Positions 36,543-45,830 of a stretch of 64,000 nucleotides of DNA are shown here, piece by piece. A model generated the notes under the pieces. The model saw only the letters and a program-made list of their open reading frames with translations, did no database searches and had not been told where the DNA came from. The stretch lies in contig JAOAPY010000036.1 in NCBI GenBank assembly GCA_025463135.1, forward strand, positions 32,837 through 96,836, read 5' to 3'. The stretch's first letter is position 1. Each line of letters starts with the position of its first letter. The translations under genes were made by a program, and so were the position numbers. This stretch comes from Acidobacteriota bacterium. Lineage in GTDB: Bacteria > Acidobacteriota > Blastocatellia > Pyrinomonadales > Pyrinomonadaceae.

Positions 36543-36857
36543 ATGGCAATACGACCCCAGGGAAGAAAGAGAACACTGTCAAAGAAGGTCTCGTCCTTCA
36601 ACATGTACATGGACCAGGTCTATCAGGTTCGAGCGATTATGGAATTGACCGCCGCTACGAAGGATGCGCCAGTCATTCGCGTGTTGCTGGACGAGGCTCT
36701 CGGTGCACGTCGCAGGAAGGCGTTGGGGATTAGCGATTCAGAAGAGCCACCCGGTCAGGGAACGGCGGACACGCTGCACACGATCCAGACCCTCTTGCTG
36801 AGGTTGATTAAGCGGGGGGATTGGTATTTCGGCGGCAAACCGTTGATTTCAAACTAA
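36543..36857 (+). CDS. Small basic protein, ribbon-helix-helix-like
   Basis: A 104-aa protein whose start follows GGAGGA. The N-terminal half (RPQGRKRTLSKKVSSFNMYM then VIRVLLDEALGARRRKALG) has the length and basic pattern of a ribbon-helix-helix DNA-binding fold, while the C terminus reads LHTIQTLLLRLIKRGDWYFG. Identity is uncertain. The next gene overlaps by one base (TAATG), giving a coupled pair. They may be the regulators of the element. Confidence 0.5.
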   Translation: MAIRPQGRKRTLSKKVSSFNMYMDQVYQVRAIMELTAATKDAPVIRVLLDEALGARRRKALGISDSEEPPGQGTADTLHTIQTLLLRLIKRGDWYFGGKPLISN

Positions 36858-37072
36858 TGCGTGAGGCAGTAATTGAAGCTCGTGTGGGAAGGGAAGTCGC
36901 CTTTGAGGAATTAGTCGCCCGGGCCTTCATTGAGAAGGGGCACACCCGGGAATCTATCAACAATTATTTCGATTTGAAGTCGGGCATCGCTCGCGAATAT
37001 GTTAACGGCCTGGTCGAGACAATCCAGAAGGAAGAGTCCCGCGAATATGACCAACCGAAGGCGTCCAAATGA
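36857..37072 (+). CDS. Small protein overlapping the previous gene
   Basis: A 71-aa hydrophilic, helical protein (MREAVIEARVGREVAFEELV, then ESINNYFDLKSGIAREY). Its ATG shares a base with the stop of the RHH-like gene, so it is very likely expressed by coupling. No family recognised. Rich in charged residues, consistent with a regulator or with an antitoxin-like partner. Confidence 0.5.
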   Translation: MREAVIEARVGREVAFEELVARAFIEKGHTRESINNYFDLKSGIAREYVNGLVETIQKEESREYDQPKASK

Positions 37073-37147
37073 TGGCTCGGGGTTGGTAAAAGCACTACTA
37101 AAAGAGACCGGCGCTTCAGCCGGGGTGTGTTGATGGTACACACAGGT

Positions 37148-37250
37148 CCCCTGTTATGTTTTACATGCAGGTGCGGCTCTAGCGAGCGTCAGTTCGGCTG
37201 TCAGGGTGTTGGATTTTACATACACTTTAGGTGTGGTGTTTTACAACAGG
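37148..37250. promoter_or_regulatory. TTTTACA repeats upstream of the excisionase-like gene
   Basis: TTTTACA occurs at 37159, 37214 and 37239; the first and third are inside TGTTTTACA..CAGG..GTG. CCCCTGTT at 37149 and AACAGGGG at 37245 are inverse to each other. The stretch 37073-37392 contains no gene. It could be an operator or Xis/integrase arm sites. Confidence 0.45.
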
Positions 37251-37392
37251 GGTGATCAATCTGGTTTCTCAGAGTTCGCAAACCCGAGCCAGGTCCTTCC
37301 GGTTTTTCCCGTTCAGTCACATTCAGTACCCGCCTTTCCGATCCGTTTCGAGAGAGCTCCCCGTGGCACGGGTCTTGAGATATAGCCGGATC

Positions 37393-37641
37393 ATGGAAGC
37401 AACAAAGAGTTACCCCAATCTACTTTCGGAGAAACAGGCAGCCAAGCGATTAGGCGTTGCCCGCATCACCCTACTCCGTGCCCGTGAAGCCGGCCGAATA
37501 AAATTCTTTCGGATCGGGACCCGTGTCCTCTACTGCGCTGAACATCTGACTGAGTTCCTGAACAACTGCGAGCGCAACGGCAGCAGCACTCAAGTGAACG
37601 AAAGAAAACGTATAGGACGGCACCGAGAAAAGAGAACGTGA
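37393..37641 (+). CDS. Excisionase-like helix-turn-helix protein
   Basis: An 82-aa protein with an N-terminal HTH_17/MerR-like excisionase fold: LLSEKQAAKRLGVARITLLR and then AGRIKFFRIGTRVLYCAEHL, the winged-helix pattern of Xis proteins. The tail is basic (NERKRIGRHREKR). The ATG at 37393 gives the proper start, as an earlier start adds 54 unlike residues. It is likely the recombination directionality factor of the integrase at 27737, though it lies some 9 kb away inside the element, which is not usual. Confidence 0.75.
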   Translation: MEATKSYPNLLSEKQAAKRLGVARITLLRAREAGRIKFFRIGTRVLYCAEHLTEFLNNCERNGSSTQVNERKRIGRHREKRT

Positions 37642-37876
37642 GTTCAGGACGAGTACTGGCCAGCGGCGGAGGTTCAGCCTCGAAACACTCTGGCTTGCGC
37701 AAGAAGGAACAAGCATCTCTGCCGTTTGTTAGTACTCATTAACGTTATCTTGGTACGTTGCGTTTGCCTTGACTAATAATCAGTTTAGTCCCTAGAGTTT
37801 CATAATAACTACTCTGGCTTGTTCTGTGTTGAGCTACGTTCACGGATGTGTTTCTCTTACCAGCCGAGGTGATCCA

Positions 37877-40024
37877 ATGGAGCGGGCATCATTAGATCGA
37901 GCGATGCAGGCTTCCTTTCGTCAGTTGGAGATTCGAACTGAGGAGAGGTTCAGATGTAAGGAGCCTTTGGCAATCGAATTCTCGACACAATTGAAAGAAG
38001 CGGTGCCCTCATTTTGCTCGGACGACGCAAACGAGCGGTTACAGGAGTTTGCTAGAGACATCAAAAGCTGGTTAGACGATCGCCGCGAGATTCTTGATCA
38101 TAAGCTCGGAGAGTCTATTCTCTCGCCGACTCCAAACTGCGCGAATAAGCCACAGCCATATTTCACAGAAGCGGTGTTCGCAACTCTAATTAGATGCGAA
38201 GTTGTGGCGACGTATGCCAAGTACCTGAAAATGCTCGACATGGGAGCAATTCTTGGTGGCTCGGTCTCTTACGGAAAGTTTTTCAACGTTCGGCAGTCGC
38301 AAACAATAACCGAAATAACTCACCAATCTGACATTGACATATTGCTTGTTGCGGACCTTGAAGAACTAGCAGAACTCATAAAGCTGAGCGGTTTAGATTG
38401 GTCCAAGGTGGCTAACATTGCTCTCCAGCATAAAGCAGAAGGAAATAAGGAGTTATTAGATGACCCTCTGGCCCTCGTTCTGGGTCTTCAACCGTTGATC
38501 AATTTGGCCCTCACTGTGATGAAAGAGGAAAGACTCGATAAACACGAAACAGTGATCACAAAGAAATTCCGAACAAATCTAAATTTTCAGGTTGGCAAAC
38601 TCTTTTTCCCGGAAATCCAAGGCTTTCCGTTCCTATTGAGCATTCATATCATTACTCCACGGCTCTATGAGTTGCTCACAAACCCACCGACTATTGAAGA
38701 ATACGGTGCACGCTACTCACAGAAGACTCCTGAGATCGTTGATCTGCGCGTCGATTCTGACATAAGGGACATTATGGTATATGGCACGATGGAAGGAACT
38801 ATCGTCCCAGAGTCAGTTTCTAGAATCCATCAGAGAAAGAAGACGTACAAATTTGGATATGAGAATGATGCCAGCGTTCTGTTATGCAAGGTTCCGCCGT
38901 ATTTTTACTGGCAAGGTCGTTTTGTATCGGGTACATACCAGAACTTAATCATTCCAGCATTTGAGGTGGTCTGTGACAATAAAGCTCGCTCCTTAAAAAA
39001 AGGGATCATCTCCTTTCAGCATTTCCTTTCTGAGGAAGCATTACGAGAAAAAGCACAGTTCAGAGACTCCAACCTATCGTTGTCGAAATTGCATCCCCGA
39101 CATCCAATCTTTCTTAGCACAATTTCAGAATCCCTGGACCGTATTGCAGAGAAGCAGATTACTTCTAATACAAACGAGATCATTAACTCGTACACTATTA
39201 AGCAAAGCCTCGGAACAAGGAAGAGCTTTCACGACAAGTACAACGCTGATTTCAGTCTTACTCAAGAAGTTATTAAGGAGATTCAGTACTATTACGGGGA
39301 TAAGGTTGATCAATTAAACATTCTTGACCTCGGGTGTGGAACCGGCGCTTTTCTCTATGAGCTGTCGCAGAGGCGACATCAAGGAAGCTTGGTTGGCATT
39401 GACTTGGTACCGGTTGAAATGAAACCGCCAACGAAGACCCAAATTGATTTTATCGTCGGAGACATAAAGAACCTCACCCAGCTGCTTTATCAACATAGCT
39501 ATGGTGGGCGTTCATTCAATGTGATACTCGCTATGCATGTTCTCTACCACGTACCAAACGTTTCCGCACTCCTTGAGACAATTACTCAGTGGCTCTCCGC
39601 CGACGGGGTTTTTATTACTACAGCCAATTCCAATCATAATCTGCTCCGTTTGGGAAAACTATTTGGAGATGCACTCTTCAAAATTGGATACAACTTTTCT
39701 CTCAATCGTCGCTATACCCCGTTTAGCGCGGACAATGCGACACAGACGATGCGCGAGTATTTTAGGTTTGTGAGGCATACTATTACGGAAACCGATATTA
39801 CTATCACGAATATGGACGATGTCGTTGACTACCTTGAGAGCACTTATGACAACTATGGCATACCTGAAAGTATTGAGGTGCGGGGCAGGCTGACAGATTA
39901 CATACGAGAAAGCCTAGACGCGACAAGTTCCGCTGATCTTATTGATCGAAGAATTGTTTCCGTAACCTCCGGAAAAAAACCGATCCGATATATCAACCAT
40001 CGTCCAGAACTCCAAAGTTATTGA
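37877..40024 (+). CDS. Nucleotidyltransferase-like / SAM methyltransferase fusion
   Basis: A 715-aa protein with two recognisable parts. Around residues 127-158 there is a nucleotidyltransferase signature, GGSVSYGKFF then SDIDILLVADLEE, the hG[GS] plus D-x-D arrangement of polymerase-beta-type enzymes, here with a 17-residue insertion. The middle (about 170-465) is unassigned; it contains IHIITPRLYELL, a KTYKFGYE segment and PPYFYWQGRFVSGTYQN, which could form an extension of the transferase. At about 480-600 is a class I methyltransferase: ILDLGCGTGAFLYEL (motif I), VGIDLVPVE and FNVILAMHVLYHVPN. A start at 37877 with GAGGTGAT upstream is preferred over an in-frame GTG at 37826. The following phosphofructokinase-like gene is 178 bp downstream on the same strand. 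I know of no described system with this makeup. Confidence 0.75.
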   Translation: MERASLDRAMQASFRQLEIRTEERFRCKEPLAIEFSTQLKEAVPSFCSDDANERLQEFARDIKSWLDDRREILDHKLGESILSPTPNCANKPQPYFTEAVFATLIRCEVVATYAKYLKMLDMGAILGGSVSYGKFFNVRQSQTITEITHQSDIDILLVADLEELAELIKLSGLDWSKVANIALQHKAEGNKELLDDPLALVLGLQPLINLALTVMKEERLDKHETVITKKFRTNLNFQVGKLFFPEIQGFPFLLSIHIITPRLYELLTNPPTIEEYGARYSQKTPEIVDLRVDSDIRDIMVYGTMEGTIVPESVSRIHQRKKTYKFGYENDASVLLCKVPPYFYWQGRFVSGTYQNLIIPAFEVVCDNKARSLKKGIISFQHFLSEEALREKAQFRDSNLSLSKLHPRHPIFLSTISESLDRIAEKQITSNTNEIINSYTIKQSLGTRKSFHDKYNADFSLTQEVIKEIQYYYGDKVDQLNILDLGCGTGAFLYELSQRRHQGSLVGIDLVPVEMKPPTKTQIDFIVGDIKNLTQLLYQHSYGGRSFNVILAMHVLYHVPNVSALLETITQWLSADGVFITTANSNHNLLRLGKLFGDALFKIGYNFSLNRRYTPFSADNATQTMREYFRFVRHTITETDITITNMDDVVDYLESTYDNYGIPESIEVRGRLTDYIRESLDATSSADLIDRRIVSVTSGKKPIRYINHRPELQSY

Positions 40025-40202
40025 AGAGACTCCCGACTTGGTGCTTGCTTTTGCTTTGATCCTGTTGACAGGAAAGATAGAAGCCGACTAATGTGCATCG
40101 CTAACCTCAGGCCTCGCCGCTTCCTGACCGACTCCAGCTCTATCCGATTGTGAGCGACGCCTGCGTTTAGTAATAAGTCGCAATAGGAGGCATCGCAGCA
40201 AA

Positions 40203-41624
40203 GTGTCTACTCGGGTACCTTCCGGATTTAATGATCCCATTATCAATGAGAAGCTGTTCTTAGAGGACTTCTATCGCCGCGGTGAACGGTTCCCTGAACC
40301 TACATACCTGGGAAATGCCGTTATTGATAATCCTCGAGGGGAAAATCATATAGGTCAATTCGTCGACCTCGATGCTAAGAAGTACGTTACGGCCGATGTG
40401 GAGGCCATTACTCGGTACGGCAATCCTAACGATGTACCAACCTTTCGTATGGCCGGTCCTCGGAGATATCTTCACCACCATCCGCACAGGGTCAAGGCGG
40501 CGATTGTAACTACAGGAGGAGTCGCGCCGGGCCTGAATAGCGTCATACACAGTATCGTGAAGCAGCACTATCAGCTTTATGATCTTTCGCATAAAGGCAA
40601 GATTTTCGGGATTCACGACAGTTTTTTTGGGGCCTGTTCGTTAGCTAGTAATCGGCAGGAATTAGTACCGCGCGAAACCGAAAAGTGGCTTGAGAAAGGG
40701 GGTTCGATGCTGGGAATGCGAAGATATCGCGACATGTCGAAAGAGGATCTAGCTAAGACAATATCGAATCAGCTATCACTGAACGATATAAACATTTTGT
40801 ACGTTATTGGTGGCGACGGCTCGCTCAGCGTGGCACATGAAATCGCGGAAAGATCACCGGCTGTTAGTGTTGTGGGTATACCCAAGACAATGGACAACGA
40901 CGTCATGTTTGTCTGGGAGACCTTTGGTTTCAAAACCACTGTGGAGAAGGCAACCGACATTATCAATGCTCTTAATTCTGAGGCAGAGTCCTCTCGTCGC
41001 GTTTGTCTGATCGAATTGTTTGGAGCGGAATCGGGTTTTGTCGCTGCCAATGCCGCGTTGGCGAGTGGACATGTAGATCTGGTAATGATTCCCGAAGAAT
41101 TTCAATTTCTCTCCACCTCGGATTGTGAATTGTTGTTGACGAAGTACATTGCGTATATACAAGGAAAGGTAAAGGCATACCAACAAGGGGAACCATCTCA
41201 CGCAGTAGTCGTGATCGCGGAGGGTGTGGCAAAAATACTTAAGGCAAAGCGAGTTGTGTTAGGAAACGAACAGATCACCGACGATTCCAGTTCTGGATTC
41301 TTGGTACAGCTCTGCAAGTATTTGAATAATATTGAGTTGACAGATACTAAGGGCAATCGTATTGGAGTTTTCTTCAATCGGCCACGTCATTATATCCGTG
41401 CCAATGCCCCGAATCCTCAAGATAAGATATATTGCGAACAATTAGGTGCTCTTGCAGTCGATAATGCCTTAGCCGGATTTACAGACTTTATGATTTCGCA
41501 ATGGCTCACCTCTTTTGTTCTCGTTCCTCTGCGTCTAGTAGCAAACCGTCACAGGAGACTGTCTTCAACAAGTGTATTCTGGAAGAGGGTTATCAATAGC
41601 GTTGGGCAGCCAAGTTTCTCCTGA
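40203..41624 (+). CDS. 6-phosphofructokinase family protein
   Basis: A 473-aa protein of the PFK-A superfamily, which transfers phosphate from ATP or pyrophosphate to fructose-6-phosphate. Visible: VTTGGVAPGLNSVIHSIV (residues about 100-115), IGGDGSLSVAHEIAE at 202-216, GIPKTMDNDVMF at 225-236, LIELFGAESGFVAANAAL and VVVIAEGVAKI, and a C terminus LAGFTDFMISQWLTSFVLVPL like that of plant and long bacterial forms. GGDGS (Gly at the ATP position) together with PKTMDND (Lys at the second key position) is the combination found in ATP-dependent plant-type enzymes. GTG start at 40203; AGGAGG lies 13 bases upstream. Location in a tRNA-borne element next to a methyltransferase fusion is unusual for a glycolytic gene. 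Confidence 0.85.
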   Translation: MSTRVPSGFNDPIINEKLFLEDFYRRGERFPEPTYLGNAVIDNPRGENHIGQFVDLDAKKYVTADVEAITRYGNPNDVPTFRMAGPRRYLHHHPHRVKAAIVTTGGVAPGLNSVIHSIVKQHYQLYDLSHKGKIFGIHDSFFGACSLASNRQELVPRETEKWLEKGGSMLGMRRYRDMSKEDLAKTISNQLSLNDINILYVIGGDGSLSVAHEIAERSPAVSVVGIPKTMDNDVMFVWETFGFKTTVEKATDIINALNSEAESSRRVCLIELFGAESGFVAANAALASGHVDLVMIPEEFQFLSTSDCELLLTKYIAYIQGKVKAYQQGEPSHAVVVIAEGVAKILKAKRVVLGNEQITDDSSSGFLVQLCKYLNNIELTDTKGNRIGVFFNRPRHYIRANAPNPQDKIYCEQLGALAVDNALAGFTDFMISQWLTSFVLVPLRLVANRHRRLSSTSVFWKRVINSVGQPSFS

Positions 41625-41685
41625 TTTCCTCTGTTCGGTGTCGAAGTCATCTGTAATAGTTCCGCGAGAATTGATGACGTTTTTG

Positions 41686-41846
<161 letters not shown>

Positions 41847-41866
41847 ATACCTTTTTGATAACTGGC

Positions 41867-43081
41867 TTATGATACAGCAACTTGCTTGTTAGGCAATGAG
41901 TTAGCGTCAACCCCCGCGACGTTCTCAACGTTCTGGATGTGCCCAACGTTCTCAAAAGAGCGCAAGATCAGCGCAACGTCTTTCATCGCCTGCATAGCAA
42001 GTATACTGCCCTGTTCGGTCGAATGTAGGTAGCCGGAAAAGCTCTCCAAGGTCTTATGTCCGCTGTACTTCATGACGGTCCCTGCGTCGTTGTTCGTCTT
42101 CTCCATCAGGTCAGTGATGAACGTATGCCGAAGGCTGTGACAGGTGAAGCCGTTAGCCTGACCGTAATTGAGCTTCGCCAGTCTCGCGGCCTTACGGCAG
42201 GCTCTCGCTATGGCATTATCGAAGGTAGCGACCCTGGCTCGGGGGAACACGTAATTACTGGTGAGCCCTTCATGGATACGGCGCTGTACGACGTCATAGA
42301 TGCAATCCCACAAGGGCAGGTCTCGCTGGTTCTCTGTCTTGCTGGCGTTAAGCCGGACGATTCCCTTACTCCAAGAGAATTGATCGAGCTTCATACGTAG
42401 GACCTCGTTTAGCCTTCCGCCAGTCATGCGGAGTAGCTGTACCGCGTCCCCGGCATCACGCCATAGGCTCGCCCGCTCTACGCGGCGCGAGGGGGCCAGG
42501 GGAGGACTTAGAAGGGTATTGACGAGTCGGGCATACTCCCAGGGCTCAACGACCCGGCGCTCAAACTTTGTCTTGCGTCTAACCGTGAGTGTCGGCCTTA
42601 ACCAATTGACGAGATCGGGCTTTGCCTTCTGTGCGGCTTTGAGCATTCCTTGTATGCGGCCAATATGGACAGCGGCACTATTCTTACTCAAGGTCGGACG
42701 GAAGCAAAGCAACTGATAGAATTCTCGTAGGTCAGTCTCAGTCACTTCTCGCACTAGCCGGTTCGGGCCAAAGCGATCCACAAACTCTTGGACGATTTTG
42801 CAGTTCGACTTTACGTTGTGGGCAAACTGATAGTCTTTGTCCTTTGCGCGCACGTCGAGGTTGCGGCGGTAGATGTTGAGGGCGTCCTGTGCAGTAGTGG
42901 GTTTGCTGCGAACCTCGCCGCGTACCTCGGCGTCGATATCGCTCATAGCTTGCCGCAGATGTGACTCTGCTTCAGCTCTGGAGATAAAGCCTTTCTTGCG
43001 CAGTTGGTGCGTCTGGTATCGACGTTCGTAGCCGTGGAGTTTTTGACCGGATGGGTTGTTGTAGCTGTAGAAGTTTCTCAT
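41867..43081 (-). CDS. int: Tyrosine-type site-specific integrase (second)
   Basis: A 404-aa tyrosine recombinase, not closely similar to the first. The N-terminal arm-type domain reads FYSYNNPSGQKLHGYERRY with KKGFISRAEAESHLRQAM. The core-binding domain is at about 65-170. Catalytic residues: Arg in LLRMTGGRLNEVLRMKLD, His-x-x-Arg in CHSLRHTFITDLMEK, a second His in KYSGHKTLESFSGYL with the tyrosine following closely in SGYLHSTEQGSILAM. It ends 20 bp from the 5' end of tRNA-Val and reads towards it, so the tRNA could be transcribed from this gene. It is probably the recombinase of the element to the right. Confidence 0.93.
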   Translation of the reverse strand: MRNFYSYNNPSGQKLHGYERRYQTHQLRKKGFISRAEAESHLRQAMSDIDAEVRGEVRSKPTTAQDALNIYRRNLDVRAKDKDYQFAHNVKSNCKIVQEFVDRFGPNRLVREVTETDLREFYQLLCFRPTLSKNSAAVHIGRIQGMLKAAQKAKPDLVNWLRPTLTVRRKTKFERRVVEPWEYARLVNTLLSPPLAPSRRVERASLWRDAGDAVQLLRMTGGRLNEVLRMKLDQFSWSKGIVRLNASKTENQRDLPLWDCIYDVVQRRIHEGLTSNYVFPRARVATFDNAIARACRKAARLAKLNYGQANGFTCHSLRHTFITDLMEKTNNDAGTVMKYSGHKTLESFSGYLHSTEQGSILAMQAMKDVALILRSFENVGHIQNVENVAGVDANSLPNKQVAVS

Positions 43082-43170
43082 CGGGACGCTCCTGAACCAG
43101 GTGCCATTATTGATGAACTACTGAGTGTGCCGTTCATTAACAAGATATCACACGAGTCAAGGAGTTCGTG

Positions 43171-43374
43171 TCAATGTTTGCTCGCAGCGATAAGCCTGTT
43201 TAGATGCGCTTCTACTTCCTGCAGTATCAGCCGGACTCCCCTTTTCCCAATTTTGATGCGAGTCAGTTTTTCAGTACCAGCCTTGCGTCCTCTAATGGTG
43301 GACTCTTTCAAACATAGAATGTTCGCGGCCTCTTTATTTGTGATGAGTGTTCTTGCGTAAGTCTTGTAAGGCAC
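43171..43374 (-). CDS. Excisionase-like helix-turn-helix protein
   Basis: A 67-aa protein starting at GTG 43374 (VPYKTYARTLITNKEAANIL), chosen because GGAGGG precedes it at the right distance; an ATG at 43398 would give eight more residues. The HTH_17 fold reads LITNKEAANILCLKESTIRG, and KLTRIKIGKRGVRLILQEVE is the wing. It lies 89 bp upstream of the second integrase on the same strand, as excisionase genes commonly do. It would control direction of integration. Confidence 0.7.
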   Translation of the reverse strand: MPYKTYARTLITNKEAANILCLKESTIRGRKAGTEKLTRIKIGKRGVRLILQEVEAHLNRLIAASKH

Positions 43375-43410
43375 TTCTTTCCCTCCCTTCCAATTCATTT
43401 GCGGCAGCAA

Positions 43411-43841
43411 AGTGTTTGCCTTGCGATGGGCCAGTAATTCTTCTCGGGCCCCAACTTAGACTTACCCGCAAACACCTCTCAGTGGAGACACGTCATCGCT
43501 AATTCAGGGGACGCTCGATACTGATCAAGAAACTATCTGCAAGTAACCGACTACTTGTTTGAGAGCGTCCTCTCTTTAGCGGGATGACTCTGCCGTATTT
43601 ATTTAGCAACACTAGTGCCACGCGTTTCGAAATGTCGCAAAACGCAATTTCACCCACGGCATTCGCTTTGCAGTAGCGCTCGGAAGATTCATTTAGGGAA
43701 GTGATCAAAATGGAAAGCAAGGGAATCGTCATCAGGCAAACGATTGATTTTCGGCAGCCGTTGTTTCATAGGGCAAAAGCCGCCGATGAGTCACCCCACT
43801 GGCGATGCACAGTGATGTGGTCTGGGTTCGCATTTGAGCAA
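43411..43841. other. Spacer between excisionase-like gene and repeat array
   Basis: The 431 bp hold no gene that I can support. A minus-strand frame at 43499-43732 (77 aa, ITSLNESSERYCKANAVGEI and ISKRVALVLLNKYGRVIPL) has a plausible hydrophilic composition but no family likeness, so it is left unannotated. Confidence 0.5.
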
Positions 43842-43944
43842 GGGGTTCAAAAACGAACCCCTCTGGGGTTCAAAAATGAACCCTCTGGGATTCAAAAATG
43901 AACCCTCTGGGGTTCAAATACACCCCCCGGTTCAAATACGAACC
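43842..43944. repeat. Five 22-bp palindromic repeats
   Basis: Units GGGGTTCAAAAACGAACCCC, GGGTTCAAAAATGAACCC and variants begin at 43842, 43865, 43887, 43909 and 43929 with 20-23 bp period. Each unit is an inverted repeat GGTTC-N6-GAACC; the fourth is damaged on its right half. The array lies 25 bp before the sigma54-type activator at 43969. It looks like a tandem set of operator or activator sites. Confidence 0.9.
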
Positions 43945-43968
43945 ACCGTCATAGGTGAGAGCTAAGAA

Positions 43969-45117
43969 ATGGCAGCGAGTTCAAAAAGCTCATTTGACTC
44001 TGGTCAGTTGGGTGTTTCGCGGTTCGTGCCCCTCAAAACATTACCCCACAGACATATCGAAAGCCGCGATCACCGACTAGAAGAGCTCGACGCAAGACTG
44101 ATCGGCGAGTCCCAAGTCATGCAGGCTCTTAAGAAATCCATTCTCACTGCTGCGAGCTGCACTTCGACCGTATTGATAACTGGCGAATCCGGCACAGGCA
44201 AAGAGCTGATTGCGCGCTCCATCCACGACCTTAGCCCACGTCAGGGCGCACCATTCCTTGCCATCAATTGCGGCGCTCTGACGGAATCACTCCTCGAGTC
44301 TGAACTGTTCGGCCATGTCAAAGGAGCGTTCACTGGCGCTAGTGCCTACAAGAAAGGGATGTTTGAATCAGCAGGTGGAGGAACGATCTTTCTAGATGAA
44401 TTCGCAGAAATGTCATCAGCCATGCAGGTAAGACTATTACGCGTTCTCCAGGAACGTAGAGTTCGGCCCGTTGGTTTGACCGACTCGAAAGAGATTGAAT
44501 TAGACGCACGGGTCGTAGTGGCGACCAATCGTGACTTGAGGCGAGAGGTAGCAGAAGGCAACTTCCGTCAGGATCTCTATTATCGAGTTAATGTGCTTCC
44601 GATCCGCTCGCCAGCCTTGCGTGATCGGATTGAGGATTTGCCGCTTCTCGTCAACATGCTACTCAGGAGACTCTCTAATGGATCGCAGCTAAAATGCCCG
44701 CTCCGGTTTGATTCAGAGGCGCTGAAATTGTTGGGCGGTCACAGTTGGCCCGGAAACATACGAGAACTTGAAAACATTATTGAAAGATTGGCACTCACCG
44801 TCGGAGAGGGAATAATCTCGGGTCCAGACGTGCGCGATGATCTTGAATTAAACGGCCTTGCTGACTCCAGATCCCATCCAGAGGTGGAATCAGCAGAGCA
44901 GGATGCGCACAGAGAGGTGACCATCTCCAGACGTCTCAAATGTTTGAATCGGAACGTAGAATCGGTGGACCAGTATAAACGTCAAGAGCTAGAGCTGTAC
45001 TTGCGGCACGTTTCCCAAGTGGGCGGCAATCTAGCTGAGGCCGCTCGACAATTAGACATTAAGCGGACCACACTCCACATGCGAATCAAAAGACTCCGAA
45101 GAAAAGCTGGCTATTAA
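43969..45117 (+). CDS. Sigma54-dependent activator without receiver domain
   Basis: A 382-aa bacterial enhancer-binding protein. After a short N-terminal region (1-50) with no receiver, GAF or PAS domain it has a complete AAA+ sigma54-interaction domain: Walker [16 protein letters not shown], the GAFTGA loop intact in HVKGAFTGASAYKKG, Walker B TIFLDEFAEM, the R-finger region and [18 protein letters not shown]. The C terminus is a Fis-type HTH (NLAEAARQLDIKRTTLHMRI). Without a sensory domain it is constitutive or controlled by expression. The five palindromic repeats directly upstream could be its own binding sites. The nearest relatives include PspF-like proteins. Confidence 0.88.
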   Translation: MAASSKSSFDSGQLGVSRFVPLKTLPHRHIESRDHRLEELDARLIGESQVMQALKKSILTAASCTSTVLITGESGTGKELIARSIHDLSPRQGAPFLAINCGALTESLLESELFGHVKGAFTGASAYKKGMFESAGGGTIFLDEFAEMSSAMQVRLLRVLQERRVRPVGLTDSKEIELDARVVVATNRDLRREVAEGNFRQDLYYRVNVLPIRSPALRDRIEDLPLLVNMLLRRLSNGSQLKCPLRFDSEALKLLGGHSWPGNIRELENIIERLALTVGEGIISGPDVRDDLELNGLADSRSHPEVESAEQDAHREVTISRRLKCLNRNVESVDQYKRQELELYLRHVSQVGGNLAEAARQLDIKRTTLHMRIKRLRRKAGY

Positions 45118-45830
45118 TTGTAGGTCGTAGGGTAATACTATGGCCCCACTATCTACCTAGCCCAGCAGGAGCTTGACGAATTCCTGAGGGTGGAATTTTG
45201 GCTCTGGACGTAAAGTGCCGCTTGCACAAAAAGTTAACTCGGCTGCACAAGAAGTCATCCGGCGTATCGTGCCAGTGCCCGGCGGACGACTCTGTTGACT
45301 ACCACGGCTGGAAAAGTAAAATCAGCAAGACACTGTTTGCATCCTCGCCGGTGACAATGAGAAAGCGTCGAACGCCTTTCAGCAATCGCCGATATCTAGG
45401 CTACGCACGCATCGCTTGGTCGCCAGACAACGACTTATGCCGGGCCGAGCCATACCTTACCTAGCCATGCCGATGCCGACTAGAATTCGATCACACAGCT
45501 GCGTTGTTTTTTGGTAGTGCTTTGTTACACGAGAATAAGACACTACCGTGACGTAGAAAGATTTACATTTACTGCCTACGCACTGTAAGATTCTAATATA
45601 TCCTCCCCAAAGACTTCCCTACTGATCTTAATGGGATTTCTTTGAAACAGAAACAGCATATCCGTTTGCCTCACGCCCAGAAGCTGACAATTGGCACATC
45701 CGGACCTTCCGGTCGTTTTGCAGACTTGTCGAGCCCCCACTCGCGCCTGCAAGGACAAGGATCTAATTATGACGTAAAGGCCGAATGATACTCACTACTC
45801 AGCTAATGAACTCACGAAAAGGATTCCTCA
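45118..45830. other. Spacer between the two activator genes
   Basis: The 713 bp contain an 88-codon frame at 45198-45464 beginning with TTG (CRLHKKLTRLHKKSSGVSCQ, then MRKRRTPFSNRRYLG), which has no family likeness or Shine-Dalgarno, so I do not call it a gene. No RNA gene or repeat is seen. Confidence 0.5.

Noticed and set aside
43499..43732. 77-codon minus-strand frame upstream of the palindrome array
   Set aside because: Plausible composition but no match, start signal or conserved partner.
43842..43944. Possible CRISPR array
   Set aside because: Units are 22 bp and contiguous, there are no unique spacers and no cas genes are near. It is a palindromic operator-like array.
45198..45464. 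88-codon frame starting with TTG
   Set aside because: No ribosome site, no family likeness, biased basic composition; I leave the region as a spacer.
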